In this document: positions 9,514-18,725 of the stretch, in pieces | How the letters are laid out: each line of letters starts with the position of its first letter | Position numbering within the stretch: position 1 is the first letter of the stretch | DNA from: Caldicellulosiruptor hydrothermalis 108 | Lineage (GTDB): Bacteria; Bacillota; Thermoanaerobacteria; Caldicellulosiruptorales; Caldicellulosiruptoraceae | Length of the DNA: 64,000 nucleotides | Reading direction: 5' to 3' | Assembly: GCF_000166355.1 (NCBI RefSeq) | Contig: NC_014652.1 | Coordinates: 2,020,928 to 2,084,927 of the forward strand | Program-made: the position numbers and the translations under genes | Notes under the pieces: generated by a model | Seen by the model: only the letters and a program-made list of their open reading frames with translations | Told to the model about the DNA's origin: nothing | Databases searched by the model: none

Positions 9514-9912
9514 TCAGTACTCTTTTAATCTATTTTCAACTTCAGCAATTTTAAAATAATCTCTGTCATTGTGAAGTAAGTAAAGATTATTTTCAATAGC
9601 TATCTGGGCTATTATCACATCTACAGTACTTCTAAGGTTTATACCTCTTTTCTTACACTTAAAGTAGAGCAGCGCTGCTTCTTCATACGATTTTTTCCCT
9701 TTTGTCAATTCATAAAATTGTTGAGTGCTCAAATATTCCTTCAACAGCTCAAACTCTTTTTCATCTTTAGCACCTTGTAAAATCTCCTGATAAATTAAAT
9801 GAGTAATCCCAAATGGTATTTTATTTTTCAATATCCATTCAAACTTTTCTACTTTTTCGTTTGTATTTCCCTTAAAAAAGTCTATCAACACAGAAGTGTC
9901 AACTAAAATCAT
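9514..9912 (-). CDS. vapC: VapC-type PIN-domain toxin (ribonuclease)
   Basis: The 132-residue protein has the PIN-domain acidic residues in order: D5 (ILVDTSVLIDFF), E43 (YQEILQG), D98 (RSTVDVIIAQIA) and D116/D118 (LLHNDRDY). These bind the metal for RNA cleavage. VapC toxins cut tRNA or rRNA and are held inactive by the partner antitoxin. Its ATG overlaps the antitoxin stop by four bases (ATGA), typical of a TA pair. No terminator is visible before the metK promoter on the same strand. The target RNA cannot be told from the sequence. Confidence 0.93.
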   Translation of the reverse strand: MILVDTSVLIDFFKGNTNEKVEKFEWILKNKIPFGITHLIYQEILQGAKDEKEFELLKEYLSTQQFYELTKGKKSYEEAALLYFKCKKRGINLRSTVDVIIAQIAIENNLYLLHNDRDYFKIAEVENRLKEY

Positions 9913-10109
9913 TGCCCTGCCCTCATCCTTTTATAATCATAATCTTCTGCAAACATTATTTTGCCTTTTAACTCTAACAAATTCTTTCGTGTGTGATTTT
10001 CTAAGTACTCCCTCAAGGCAATCTCAACTGCTTCTTTTTTTGTTTTTACCCCAGCAATCTCCATCACTTTCTTTAATAAATTTTCATCAATAAAAATATT
10101 TGTTCTCAT
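9909..10109 (-). CDS. vapB: VapB-type antitoxin
   Basis: The 66-residue protein beginning MRTNIFIDENLLKKVMEIAG carries a ribbon-helix-helix-like DNA-binding N-terminus (TKKEAVEIALREYLE). A C-terminal tail (residues 40-66, LLELKGKIMFAEDYDYKRM) would wrap the toxin. The ATG at 10109 is preferred over a GTG at 10118 because GGGAGGTG lies just upstream. The promoter contains a perfect inverted repeat that is the likely site of autorepression by VapBC. Confidence 0.9.
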   Translation of the reverse strand: MRTNIFIDENLLKKVMEIAGVKTKKEAVEIALREYLENHTRKNLLELKGKIMFAEDYDYKRMRAGQ

Positions 10110-10120
10110 TTTATACACCT

Positions 10121-10159
10121 CCCTATGTGTATCTTAATACACATAGGGATAATTGTCAA
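10121..10159 (-). promoter_or_regulatory. vapBC promoter with overlapping palindromic operator
   Basis: On the minus strand TTGACA (10154-10159) is followed after 17 bases by TAAGAT (10131-10136). A perfect 12-bp inverted repeat, CCCTATGTGTAT and ATACACATAGGG with a 4-base centre (10121-10148), covers the spacer and -10 and ends at the vapB ribosome binding site. A protein bound there would block transcription. The VapBC complex itself is the natural candidate by analogy with other TA systems. Confidence 0.85.
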
Positions 10160-10396
10160 TCTCTCACTCTCCCATAACGGTGTCAAGAGTCTGTAGGAAA
10201 CTTTTTGCGCTAAATAATTTTTAAGAAAACATGTAAAATAAGTGTATAACTAATTAAAATGGGTTTGGCAAAATTACCAGCTGACTTTCTATTTTTTTAC
10301 TAAATAACTCAATGTTAACATGTAATGGCATTAAATGATTGTTTTTGTGTGGCCATTTTATTTTTTCACGTGTCTCAACATTTGAAGGTATACCTG

Positions 10397-12094
10397 CTAT
10401 ACTTTAAACTTTTCAATCAGACTTCTTATTTGCACCATCGAACTCGATAGTACAGAAATCTGTTTAGATAAATCATTAGCCTGGCTCAGATTGTACTCCG
10501 TGGAAGATATTATCTTTTCGGAAAATTGGCTTATTTCCGAGATACTATCAGCTATCTCTTTGGTTGCCGAAGCAATTTCTGCTACAGAAGCACCTTCTTC
10601 TTCAGAATGAGCTGAAAGATTATCGACAAGAGAAGTTAAGTCCTTGATTCTCTGAATTATGTCAATAAAAATTTCTGAAAGTTCAGTATATTTCTTCTTG
10701 TTCTCTTCTACATCATGGTATAGAACCGCTATTTGCTCTTCGAGTTGTTTAGAATATAAATCTACAGCCGAAATTGTTCGATTTATAACAGCTGTCGATT
10801 CTTTGGTCTGCTCGGCTAATTTCCTAATTTCATAAGCAACAACAGCAAATCCCTTCCCAGTTTCTCCTGCCTTTGCAGCCTCAATTGCTGCATTTAATGC
10901 CAATAGATTTGTTTGCTCAGCAATCTGCCTAACAAATTTCACAACATCGCCAATGTTTTGGGTTGTTTGTGCCAGTTGCTGTACTCCATCTCTCAACTGG
11001 CTGTATTTTTCAACGAGCATTTCGCTCGTTTTTAGTATAGTTTCCACCGCTACTTGACCTAATTCTGATTTCTCTGATAGTGCCTGAAAAGTTGAAAGTA
11101 CAGTAGATGCTAAATCACTTAAACTTTGGGCTTGAGCAGACAATTCTTCAATGCTCGCATTAATTTCTTCCACCGAAGCTGCTACTCGCTGAATATCGGA
11201 TTGTTGCTTTTCAATTGCTTTAGCGTTTTCAAAAGAATCCTTATTTAGTCTTTCGAAAACTTCCCGTGCATTCTCGAATGTTTTAATAGATCTACCTACC
11301 GTACTTTTTACACCTGTTATAAGATTTTTGAGAGATTCTATAGTCTCAATTAATTTGTTGTTAATTATGCCAAATTCATCGTTTGAATGAACAACACTCT
11401 TAAAGGTTAGGTTCCCCTGCGCTAATTTCGAAAACGTCTCAGAAATTGCAGGTACTGCTGACAAGATCTTTCTATTTATTAGCCACAAAACTAAAGCAAG
11501 TATTATGTTCGCAATAACACTTATTAAGACAAGATTCATCTTTGTGGCATTGTCAAGGTTAATTCGAATCGTGATGTATTTCAATAAAACTGGACCGACC
11601 CAAAGAGAAACAGATAAAACCCCAACTGTTAATTTTGTGGAAATCGAAATCTTAGTCTTTTCGGCATACTTTGTGAATTCCTCCTGATTTAGAACCTTAG
11701 AATATATAAAAAGCAAAAGAGCGATAATATTCATATTTATAGCTATTGCTCCGCTTACCCTTAATGCAAGTGCATCCTCTGGAAGAGGCTTTATTTTTGA
11801 TGCAATAACACCTACTAAAGTTGCAGCAAGGACGTTTGCGAAAAAGATAAGAAAAGATAAAAATACAGGCAAGTTGTACCCTGAACCAAGTTCCACTTTT
11901 CTTGCACTCAATCTTGCGATAAAGACAACAGGAATACCTATGAACAAAACACAGATAATGTATCCCACAAGAATGTTTACAATTGGGTAATTTCCCAAGC
12001 CAGCAAAAATATAATATGAAAATAGCAATAGGAGTGGATCAACAATCAAAAGTATGACTAAAGAAATCTTGGTTATTTTAGATGTCAAGTTCAT
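10397..12094 (-). CDS. methyl-accepting chemotaxis protein with multi-helix membrane input
   Basis: The 565-residue chemoreceptor has an N-terminal third of about six hydrophobic helices (roughly residues 8-28, 36-58, 72-95, 106-127, 146-167 and 182-203), with no large extracytoplasmic loop. A HAMP-like segment follows ([19 protein letters not shown]), then a long signalling coiled coil. The coiled coil contains the MCP hairpin tip core ([20 protein letters not shown]-like, read as [20 protein letters not shown] then [13 protein letters not shown]). It should signal to CheA/CheW. The start at 12094 has GGGAGGAG at the right distance; an in-frame TTG 15 bases upstream does not. No che genes are nearby, so it is an orphan receptor. 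The ligand is unknown. Confidence 0.9.
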   Translation of the reverse strand: MNLTSKITKISLVILLIVDPLLLLFSYYIFAGLGNYPIVNILVGYIICVLFIGIPVVFIARLSARKVELGSGYNLPVFLSFLIFFANVLAATLVGVIASKIKPLPEDALALRVSGAIAINMNIIALLLFIYSKVLNQEEFTKYAEKTKISISTKLTVGVLSVSLWVGPVLLKYITIRINLDNATKMNLVLISVIANIILALVLWLINRKILSAVPAISETFSKLAQGNLTFKSVVHSNDEFGIINNKLIETIESLKNLITGVKSTVGRSIKTFENAREVFERLNKDSFENAKAIEKQQSDIQRVAASVEEINASIEELSAQAQSLSDLASTVLSTFQALSEKSELGQVAVETILKTSEMLVEKYSQLRDGVQQLAQTTQNIGDVVKFVRQIAEQTNLLALNAAIEAAKAGETGKGFAVVAYEIRKLAEQTKESTAVINRTISAVDLYSKQLEEQIAVLYHDVEENKKKYTELSEIFIDIIQRIKDLTSLVDNLSAHSEEEGASVAEIASATKEIADSISEISQFSEKIISSTEYNLSQANDLSKQISVLSSSMVQIRSLIEKFKV

Positions 12095-12109
12095 AGCAAC
12101 TCCTCCCAC

Positions 12110-12653
12110 AAAAAAGTTTGTTTAAACTGTATTTTGCGAAATTCAAAATCCAAAATTCAATTCCTATTTTTTTCACTTATGCAATAAAGTTTACTGAAAT
12201 ATTTCCATACTTCTTCAATTTGTAATTTAGAGGTTATCTCAACTTTTAATGAATTTTATTAACAAAACAACGCAGTAATTATGCATATTTGCAGATAGGT
12301 TTTTGTGTAGATCTTTACACGTATTTGTTGAAAAAATTTTTAAATTCCTAAGTGTTATAAATGCATAAGCTATAATTCACACCTGGATAGGCACTCTCGA
12401 GGCTTGCCGCCGTTATCTTTTCTGAATTAAAATAAATCTTGAAATAAATTTATCTTTTGAAGGATTTTAGCTTTGCTTATATTGTTTTTTTTATTTAAGT
12501 CCTAAGCACTCATTGAATTTGCTTTGTCAAATGTCTCATTATGTTCATTCTCTGACTTCTTAGCTTCTAACACAACAAAGGTTAATATCATCATAAAATC
12601 ACTAGTAACACCCAAATACTACCCACCAACTGTGATCAAAACATGACATTGCC
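12110..12653. other. 544-base intergenic region with a GC-rich foldable block
   Basis: No convincing gene is seen here. Most of it is very AT-rich. A short GC-rich island at about 12382-12415 can fold on the minus strand. GATA-AC-GGC pairs with GCC-TATC around GGCAAGCCTCGAGAGT, and flanking ATAAGC (near 12475-12480) and GCTTAT (near 12364-12369) could close an outer helix. It lies in the leader region of the chemoreceptor gene. It does not match the riboswitch classes I can recall in detail. Confidence 0.4.
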
Positions 12654-13070
12654 TTACTCCCCAATAATCTTCACAAGCACTCTCTTTTTTCTTTTTCCAT
12701 CAAACTCTCCATAAAACACCTGTTCCCATGGCCCCAAGTCAAGCTTGCCATCTGTAATGGCAATGACAACTTCCCTGCCCATAATAGTTCTTTTAAGATG
12801 CGCATCTGCATTGTCTTCACCGACGTTGTGGTGGTACTGAGAATAAGGTTTTTCAGGTGCAAGCTTTTCAAGCCAGATTTCAAAATCTTTGTGAAGACCT
12901 GGCTCATCGTCGTTAATAAATACACTTGCAGTTATGTGCATAGCATTGCAAAGTAAAAGTCCTTCTTTTATACCACTTTCGTCCACACACTTTTGTAGTG
13001 TATCTGTGATGTTCACAAAAGCCCTTCTTGTTGGAATTTCAAACCAGAGTTCTTTTCTATATGACTTCAT
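12654..13070 (-). CDS. UPF0047/YjbQ family protein
   Basis: The 138-residue protein belongs to the YjbQ (UPF0047) family, annotated as secondary thiamine-phosphate synthase because some members complement thiE mutants. Family signatures are visible: [21 protein letters not shown] (in the middle), YQHH-type [19 protein letters not shown], and [14 protein letters not shown] near the end. The conserved His residues probably form a metal site. It stands alone, divergent from the GH130 gene. The physiological role is not settled, and no thiamine genes are nearby. Confidence 0.88.
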   Translation of the reverse strand: MKSYRKELWFEIPTRRAFVNITDTLQKCVDESGIKEGLLLCNAMHITASVFINDDEPGLHKDFEIWLEKLAPEKPYSQYHHNVGEDNADAHLKRTIMGREVVIAITDGKLDLGPWEQVFYGEFDGKRKKRVLVKIIGE

Positions 13071-13218
13071 TTTAAAAAAATCACCCCCGCTAAATTATTG
13101 ATTTTCTTCTTTCTTGAGAGATTTTTAAAAATATTTTAATAATTTTTTTGTAATTATTCAACAGCAAATGTGGTATATTTCAATGTATAGACAATTTATT
13201 TGTGGGGGGATTAAAACA

Positions 13219-14169
13219 ATGAAAAAGGTCTTTGCAAAAAAGGACATATTTACCCGCTACAGTGGAAATCCAATAATCACAGTATACGACATCCCATACT
13301 CAGCAAATGCTGTGTTTAACGCTGGTGCAATAAAATATAAAAACGAGTACTTATTACTTCTGAGAGTTGAGGATAGGCAGGGAAAGTCTCATTTGACTGT
13401 CGCACGAAGCAGTGATGGCAAAACTAACTGGAAGATTGAAAAGTCACCTCTGATTTATCCCCAACCCACAGTGTTCATATACGAAGAATTTGGCTGCGAA
13501 GACCCGCGAATAACTTATATTCCTGAAGATGATTATTATTACATCACATACACCGCGTACTCTCGTTATGGTCCTGCGGTTGCACTTGCAAGAACAAAGA
13601 ACTTTAAAAAAGTTGAAAAAATGGGGTTAATTTATCCTCCCAACAATAAAGATGCAGTTTTGTTCCCTGAAAAAATTAACGGTAGGTACGCCATGCTTCA
13701 CAGACCTGTTGCAGGGGACATCGAACACATCTGGATTGCATATTCGTCAGACCTCATCCACTGGGGAAACCATGAGGTTGTGCTTGTTGAAAAAGGAGGC
13801 CCGTGGTGGGACGGCTTTAAAGTTGGGGCAGGAGCTGTACCAATAAAAACTCAAGAGGGCTGGCTAATAATCTATCACGGCGTGAAGATGATGCCATCAG
13901 GACCAATTTACAGACTTGGTGCTGCACTTTTGGATTTAGAAAATCCGGCAAAGGTCAAGAAAAGATGTCCAGAGTGGCTACTATCACCTCAAGAAGTATA
14001 TGAACGAATTGGGGATGTCAACAATGTGGTATTCACCTGTGGAGCAATTGTTGAAGACAGCCAAATCTATCTTTACTATGGAGCTGCTGATTCTTGCATC
14101 GCTCTTGCTTTTGCTGAGATTGACCAGATTTTGTCTATCTTGATTGAGGGGGATTTGCAAACAAAATAA
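13219..14169 (+). CDS. GH130 family glycoside phosphorylase
   Basis: The 316-residue protein is a five-bladed propeller enzyme of glycoside hydrolase family 130. These enzymes phosphorolyse beta-mannosides (mannosyl-glucose, mannooligosaccharides or mannosyl-GlcNAc) to mannose 1-phosphate. Visible signatures include FTRYSGNPIIT, ENPRITYI-type CEDPRITYI, LHRPV in YAMLHRPVAG, GWLIIYHGV and YYGAADSCIALA. The start at 13219 is chosen because GGGGGGA precedes it; an upstream ATG at 13168 has no RBS. It is a single plus-strand gene ended by a strong hairpin. The length suits the cytosolic mannooligosaccharide-type subfamilies. The exact substrate cannot be assigned. Confidence 0.9.
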   Translation: MKKVFAKKDIFTRYSGNPIITVYDIPYSANAVFNAGAIKYKNEYLLLLRVEDRQGKSHLTVARSSDGKTNWKIEKSPLIYPQPTVFIYEEFGCEDPRITYIPEDDYYYITYTAYSRYGPAVALARTKNFKKVEKMGLIYPPNNKDAVLFPEKINGRYAMLHRPVAGDIEHIWIAYSSDLIHWGNHEVVLVEKGGPWWDGFKVGAGAVPIKTQEGWLIIYHGVKMMPSGPIYRLGAALLDLENPAKVKKRCPEWLLSPQEVYERIGDVNNVVFTCGAIVEDSQIYLYYGAADSCIALAFAEIDQILSILIEGDLQTK

Positions 14170-14173
14170 ATTT

Positions 14174-14207
14174 ACAGGGCTGCATATCGAAATTTCAGCA
14201 GCCCTGT
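14174..14207. terminator. bidirectional terminator between GH130 and ilvB
   Basis: A 10-bp stem of ACAGGGCTGC and GCAGCCCTGT has T-rich sequence following on both sides, so it can stop both the plus-strand GH130 transcript and the minus-strand ilv operon. Confidence 0.88.
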
Positions 14208-14227
14208 TTTATATCTAAATCAAAAAA

Positions 14228-15886
14228 CTAATCAATAATCTCATCAATAGGAGCACCGGGTGGAACAATTGGCAGTGCTTTCTCGTCCTTGTCAATTACA
14301 AAGTCAATTACAGTTGGTCTTCCAGACTCAAGAGCCTTTAAAATAGCACTGTCTACTTCTTCTGATGATGTAACTCTTATACCAAGTGCACCGTATGCAT
14401 CTGCAAGTTTGACAAAATCTGGAGGCCTGTCTAAGGTTGTTTGTGAAAATCTCTTGCCATAGAAAAGGTCCTGCCACTGGCGAACCATGCCCAACACACC
14501 ATTATTAAGCAGCGCAACTATCACAGGTATATTGTAGTGAACAGCTGTTGCAAGCTCGCCACAGTTCATCCTAAAGCTGCCATCACCTGCAATATCAATT
14601 ACTACTTTGTCCGGCCTTGCAATTTTAGCTCCAATTGCCGCACCAAAACCATATCCCATTGTACCAAGCCCGCCTGATGAGATGAACTGTCTTGGTCTTT
14701 GGTATTTGTAAAACTGTGCTGCCCAAATCTGGTTTTGCCCAACCTCTGTTGTGATTATTGCATCGTTGTTGGTAAGAGCAGAAATTCTCTCAACAACATA
14801 CTGGGGATGAAGCTTGCCATCTTGAGGATAGCTCAAAGGATAGTTTTTCTTCCATTCGTAAATCATCTCTATCCAGTCTGTGTTAGTCTTCTTCTGTACA
14901 TTTTCAACCAAGATTTTTAATATCTGTTTTACATCGCCAACAAGCGCAATATCTGTACTGACATTTTTGTCAATCTCAGCTGGGTCAATATCAATGTGAA
15001 TAATTTTTGCACTTGGTGCAAACCTGTCAACTTTGCTGATTACTCTATCTGAAAATCTTGCACCAACCGCAATCAATAGGTCACAATGCGATACTGCATA
15101 GTTAGAAGTACGTGTACCGTGCATTCCAACAAGGCCTGTATAGTTCGGATGGGTGGAAGGAAATCCACCAACACCCATGAGCGTTGTTGCAACAGGGGCG
15201 TTTATTTTTTCCACAAATTCAATGAGTTCTTCAGATGCTTCAGATGAAATAACCCCTCCGCCTGAGCAGACAAAAGGTCTTTGACTTGAATTTATAAGCT
15301 CAATCGCTTTTTCAATCTCTTCTTGTGTAGCTAAAACCTTCTTTTTTATCTTCTTTGGCTCCTTTTTCTCATATTCAGCATACTGCGCAGTAACATCCTT
15401 GCACACATCAACCAAAACAGGTCCTGGTCTTCCACTCTGCGCAATCTCAAATGCACGTCGAATCGTATCGGCTAAAACATTTACATCTTTTACAATAAAA
15501 TTGTGCTTTGTAATTGGCATGGTAATACCTGTTATATCAACCTCTTGGAACGAGTCTTTGCCAAGCAAGTTTGTTGGCACCTGACCAGTAATTGCCACAA
15601 CCGGCACAGAGTCCATGTACGCTGTTGCAATACCTGTCACAATGTTTGTTGCACCAGGTCCTGAGGTAGTAAAAACCACACCAACCTTGCCTGATGCCCT
15701 TGAATATCCATCTGCAGCGTGGGATGCGTGTTGTTCATGCGATGTCAAATAATGTTTTATTTCATCCTGATGTTTGTAAAGAGCATCATATATATTTAAA
15801 GCAGCACCGCCCGGATATCCAAAGATGACATTTACTCCCTGTTCTTTTAAACATTCGATTATAATCTCTGCTCCTGTCAATTTCAA
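14228..15886 (-). CDS. ilvB: acetolactate synthase, large (catalytic) subunit
   Basis: The 552-residue ThDP enzyme makes 2-acetolactate or 2-aceto-2-hydroxybutyrate, the first common step of valine, leucine and isoleucine synthesis. The catalytic Glu is E51 (TSHEQHASHAADG), and FTTSGPGATN follows. The FAD-domain text GARFSDRV and the ThDP site GDGSFRMNCGEL with LLNNGVLGMV are present, so it is the biosynthetic FAD-containing type. The start codon is TTG. It is last in ilvE-ilvD-ilvB, 26 bases after ilvD. The regulatory subunit gene ilvN is not adjacent and does not occur in the window. Confidence 0.95.
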   Translation of the reverse strand: MKLTGAEIIIECLKEQGVNVIFGYPGGAALNIYDALYKHQDEIKHYLTSHEQHASHAADGYSRASGKVGVVFTTSGPGATNIVTGIATAYMDSVPVVAITGQVPTNLLGKDSFQEVDITGITMPITKHNFIVKDVNVLADTIRRAFEIAQSGRPGPVLVDVCKDVTAQYAEYEKKEPKKIKKKVLATQEEIEKAIELINSSQRPFVCSGGGVISSEASEELIEFVEKINAPVATTLMGVGGFPSTHPNYTGLVGMHGTRTSNYAVSHCDLLIAVGARFSDRVISKVDRFAPSAKIIHIDIDPAEIDKNVSTDIALVGDVKQILKILVENVQKKTNTDWIEMIYEWKKNYPLSYPQDGKLHPQYVVERISALTNNDAIITTEVGQNQIWAAQFYKYQRPRQFISSGGLGTMGYGFGAAIGAKIARPDKVVIDIAGDGSFRMNCGELATAVHYNIPVIVALLNNGVLGMVRQWQDLFYGKRFSQTTLDRPPDFVKLADAYGALGIRVTSSEEVDSAILKALESGRPTVIDFVIDKDEKALPIVPPGAPIDEIID

Positions 15887-15912
15887 AATCCAACAACCCC
15901 CAAATAAGATTT

Positions 15913-17571
15913 TTATTCAAGTATAGCACCGGTAGAAGCAGATCTGACAAGCTTTGAGTATCTGTAAAGATACCCTTTTTTCACCTTTGGCTCAAATGGC
16001 CCAAGACTTTCAAGTCTTCTTTTGATCTCCTCTTCAGGCACCTCTAACGTAAGAGTTTTGTTCTCTATGTCAATTGAAATCATATCCCCATCTTGAACCG
16101 CTGCAATTGGACCTCTCTCTGCTGCTTCTGGTGATACATGTCCAAAACATGCACCTCGTGTTGCCCCAGAAAATCTGCCATCAGTTATCAGTGCAACATC
16201 TTCAATTAGCCCAACCCCTGCCAGTGCTGATGTGGGTGAGAGCATCTCTCTCATTCCAGGTCCGCCTTTTGGCCCTTCATATCTTATGACAATAACATCT
16301 CCTTTTTGTATCTTTCCTTTCAAGATTGCTTCAAACACCTCTTCACCGCTTTCAAACACACGCGCAGGTCCTCTATGCTTCATTAGCTTTGGCGGCACAG
16401 CACTTTTTTTGACAACAGCACCATCCGGTGCAAGGTTACCCCTCACAATCACAAGCCCGCCTGTTTCAGAATATGGATTGTCAATTGGTCTTATGACATT
16501 GTAATTCTTAACATTTGCATCTTTAATATTCTCACCAACTGTTTTGCCTGTAACTGTCATAAGATGTAAGTGGATCAACCCCTTTTTTGACAGCTCATTC
16601 ATAACAGCCTGAACGCCGCCTGCAAAGTAAAGGTCCTCGATATGGTAATGCCCTGCAGGTGAGAGTTTGCAAAGATTGGGTGTTCTATCGCTGATGTCAT
16701 TTATAATATCAAGGTTTAGCTTAATACCAACCTCATTTGCTATTGCAGGAAGATGCAAGATAGTGTTTGTTGACCCACCAAGCGCCATGTCAACTGCTAA
16801 GGCATTTTCAAAGGCCTCAGGAGTTAAAATATCAGACGGTTTTATGTCCTTTTCAACAAGTTCAACAATCTTCATTCCTACCATTTTAGCAAGACGGATT
16901 CGTGCTGCCATTACAGCAGGAATTGTTCCATTTCCAGGAAGAGCAAGCCCCAAAGCCTCGCCCAAACAGTTCATCGTGTTTGCTGTAAACATCCCAGAGC
17001 ATGAACCACAGCCAGGACATGCATTTTCTTCTAAGGCATATAAATCCTCTTCAGAAATCTTGCCTGCAGAGTATGCACCCACACCTTCAAATACAGAGTT
17101 AAGGTCGCATACCTTATCACCAACTTTGCCTGCAAGCATAGGTCCACCGCTTACTAAAATAGCTGGAATATTTACCCTTGCTGCTGCCATGAGCATTCCA
17201 GGGACGATTTTGTCACAGTTTGGAATCAAGACCATGCCATCAAACTGATGTGCCATTACCATTGCCTCGATTGAATCTGCAATGAGCTCTCTTGTGATGA
17301 GTGAATACTTCATGCCAATGTGCCCCATTGCAATACCATCACACACACCGATGACGTTAAACTCCATTGGAGTTGCACCGGCAAGCCTGATACCCGCTTT
17401 CACTGCCTCTGCAATCCTATCAAGATGAATGTGCCCTGGAACAACCTCGTTCCATGAATTTACAACTGCAATAAGTGGTCTTCTTATCTCTTCATCAGTG
17501 TATCCCATTGCTTTGAAAAGCGAACGCTGAGGAGCCTTTTCAAATCCTTTCTTGACAATATCACTTCTCAT
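15913..17571 (-). CDS. ilvD: dihydroxyacid dehydratase
   Basis: The 552-residue IlvD dehydrates 2,3-dihydroxy-isovalerate or -methylvalerate to the 2-oxoacid in branched-chain amino acid synthesis. Fe-S ligand cysteines are seen in [12 protein letters not shown] and in [21 protein letters not shown] (read in two parts). The C-terminal [11 protein letters not shown] signature is intact. The length is normal. It is spaced 17 bases after ilvE and 26 before ilvB, so all three are one transcript. The cluster is oxygen-sensitive in many members, which fits an anaerobe. Confidence 0.97.
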   Translation of the reverse strand: MRSDIVKKGFEKAPQRSLFKAMGYTDEEIRRPLIAVVNSWNEVVPGHIHLDRIAEAVKAGIRLAGATPMEFNVIGVCDGIAMGHIGMKYSLITRELIADSIEAMVMAHQFDGMVLIPNCDKIVPGMLMAAARVNIPAILVSGGPMLAGKVGDKVCDLNSVFEGVGAYSAGKISEEDLYALEENACPGCGSCSGMFTANTMNCLGEALGLALPGNGTIPAVMAARIRLAKMVGMKIVELVEKDIKPSDILTPEAFENALAVDMALGGSTNTILHLPAIANEVGIKLNLDIINDISDRTPNLCKLSPAGHYHIEDLYFAGGVQAVMNELSKKGLIHLHLMTVTGKTVGENIKDANVKNYNVIRPIDNPYSETGGLVIVRGNLAPDGAVVKKSAVPPKLMKHRGPARVFESGEEVFEAILKGKIQKGDVIVIRYEGPKGGPGMREMLSPTSALAGVGLIEDVALITDGRFSGATRGACFGHVSPEAAERGPIAAVQDGDMISIDIENKTLTLEVPEEEIKRRLESLGPFEPKVKKGYLYRYSKLVRSASTGAILE

Positions 17572-17588
17572 CTTATGCTTTCATCTCC

Positions 17589-18470
17589 TTATTCGTATAT
17601 GTCAACACCATCAACAAGGGTGAGTTTTTTGAACTCTTCCATGAGCTTTTTGGTGATTGGTCCAACCTCACCATTTCCAATCTTTCTACCGTCAACTTCA
17701 GTCACAGCAATAACCTCTGCCGCAGTTCCTGTAAAGAAGCACTCATCAGCATTGTAGAGGTTGTAGAGTGTAAATACCTTTTCATACACAGGTATTCCCA
17801 AATCTTTTGCCAAAGCCATAACAGTTCTTCTTGTAATTCCATCCAAAGCTCCAAGATACACAGGTGGTGTGATAAGCTCACCATCCTTGACAATGAAGAT
17901 GTTGTCTCCTGTGCACTCTGTCACATAACCATCTTGTGTAAGCATTATAGCTTCAGGAACTCCGGCTCTGTTTGCTTCAATCTTTGCCAAAATGTTGTTA
18001 AGATAGTTCAATGACTTTATCTGGGGGTCAACACACTGAGGACTATTTCTTCTTGTGGATGCTGTTATTACCTTCATTCCCTTTTCATACATTTCTTGTG
18101 GATATAAAACAATTGAATCAGCAATTATTACAATTGTCGGTTTTGGACACTTTGTTGGAGAAAGACCTAAATCACCCACCCCTCGCGACACAACAAGTCT
18201 GATATATCCTTCCCTGATATTGTTTATCCTGCAAGTCTTCTTTAGAGCTTCGATCATTTCTTCTTTTGAGATAGGAATTTCCATATAGATTGCTTTTGCA
18301 GCCTGATACAGCCTGTCTACATGTTCTTTGCACTTGAAAATCTTGCCATTATACACTCTTATTCCTTCAAACACGCCATCGCCATACAAAAAACCATGGT
18401 CAAACACTGAAATTTTAGCTTCTGATTTCTTGTAAAACTCCCCATCAATGTATATTAGTTTTTCTTCCAT
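17589..18470 (-). CDS. ilvE: branched-chain amino acid aminotransferase (class IV)
   Basis: The 293-residue PLP-dependent fold-type IV aminotransferase interconverts Val/Leu/Ile and their 2-oxoacids. The core motifs are FDHGFLYGDGVFEGIRVY, the PLP lysine in QIKSLNYLNNILAKIEAN, EAIMLTQDGYVTECTGDNIF and FFTGTAAEVIAV. RBS GGGGGAAA precedes the ATG. It is the first gene of the ilvEDB operon. A related D-amino acid aminotransferase is the main alternative, but the operon supports IlvE. Confidence 0.93.
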   Translation of the reverse strand: MEEKLIYIDGEFYKKSEAKISVFDHGFLYGDGVFEGIRVYNGKIFKCKEHVDRLYQAAKAIYMEIPISKEEMIEALKKTCRINNIREGYIRLVVSRGVGDLGLSPTKCPKPTIVIIADSIVLYPQEMYEKGMKVITASTRRNSPQCVDPQIKSLNYLNNILAKIEANRAGVPEAIMLTQDGYVTECTGDNIFIVKDGELITPPVYLGALDGITRRTVMALAKDLGIPVYEKVFTLYNLYNADECFFTGTAAEVIAVTEVDGRKIGNGEVGPITKKLMEEFKKLTLVDGVDIYE

Positions 18471-18527
18471 TGAAACATTTCCCCCTATGTGTATAGAATT
18501 TTTGAGATGTTCAAAAGATTAATTATT

Positions 18528-18583
18528 TATTGTATAATAGCTGAAAATCAAAGTCGACATGTTTTTTATACCTATTCGACTTT
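18528..18583 (-). promoter_or_regulatory. candidate ilv operon promoter and inverted repeat
   Basis: On the minus strand a TCGACT -35-like hexamer is followed after 17 bases by TACAAT (around 18532-18555), upstream of ilvE. An 8-bp inverted repeat, AAAGTCGA (18550-18557) and TCGACTTT (18576-18583), overlaps the -35 region and could be an operator. On the plus strand the same repeat is followed by T residues and could act as a terminator. No T-box or other leader RNA is seen. Confidence 0.45.
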
Positions 18584-18683
18584 TTTTTAATGATTTTTTC
18601 ACTAAAAGAAGAGAGAAAATGCATAAATATTATCATTTTAATACATTATACTTGAGCAAAAGAAAAATTACAATAACAAAAAA

Positions 18684-18702
18684 GGACCTTTTTAAAAGGT
18701 CC
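18684..18702 (-). terminator. terminator of the M20/M28-like peptidase gene
   Basis: The hairpin GGACCTTTT-AAAAGGTCC is followed by a T run on the minus strand, 24 bases past the stop codon at 18726. Confidence 0.88.
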
Positions 18703-18725
18703 CTTTTGAAAGTTGATAAAATAGC

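Noticed and set aside
10150-10396. Possible insertion-sequence remnant between vapB and the chemoreceptor
   Set aside because: The gap has no gene and looks patchy, but no inverted end pair, target duplication or transposase fragment could be found.
12364-12480. c-di-GMP-I (GEMM) riboswitch before the chemoreceptor
   Set aside because: The context fits, but the conserved GGGACGCAAAGCC-like core and tetraloop receptor parts are not present; only a GCAAAGC fragment is seen.
16667-17248. A 193-residue plus-strand open frame
   Set aside because: It is antisense to the well-supported ilvD gene, which fills the region with conserved motifs.
18550-18590. Plus-strand Rho-independent terminator
   Set aside because: The inverted repeat is followed by T residues on the plus strand, but no plus-strand gene lies upstream, so an operator role for the ilv promoter is preferred.
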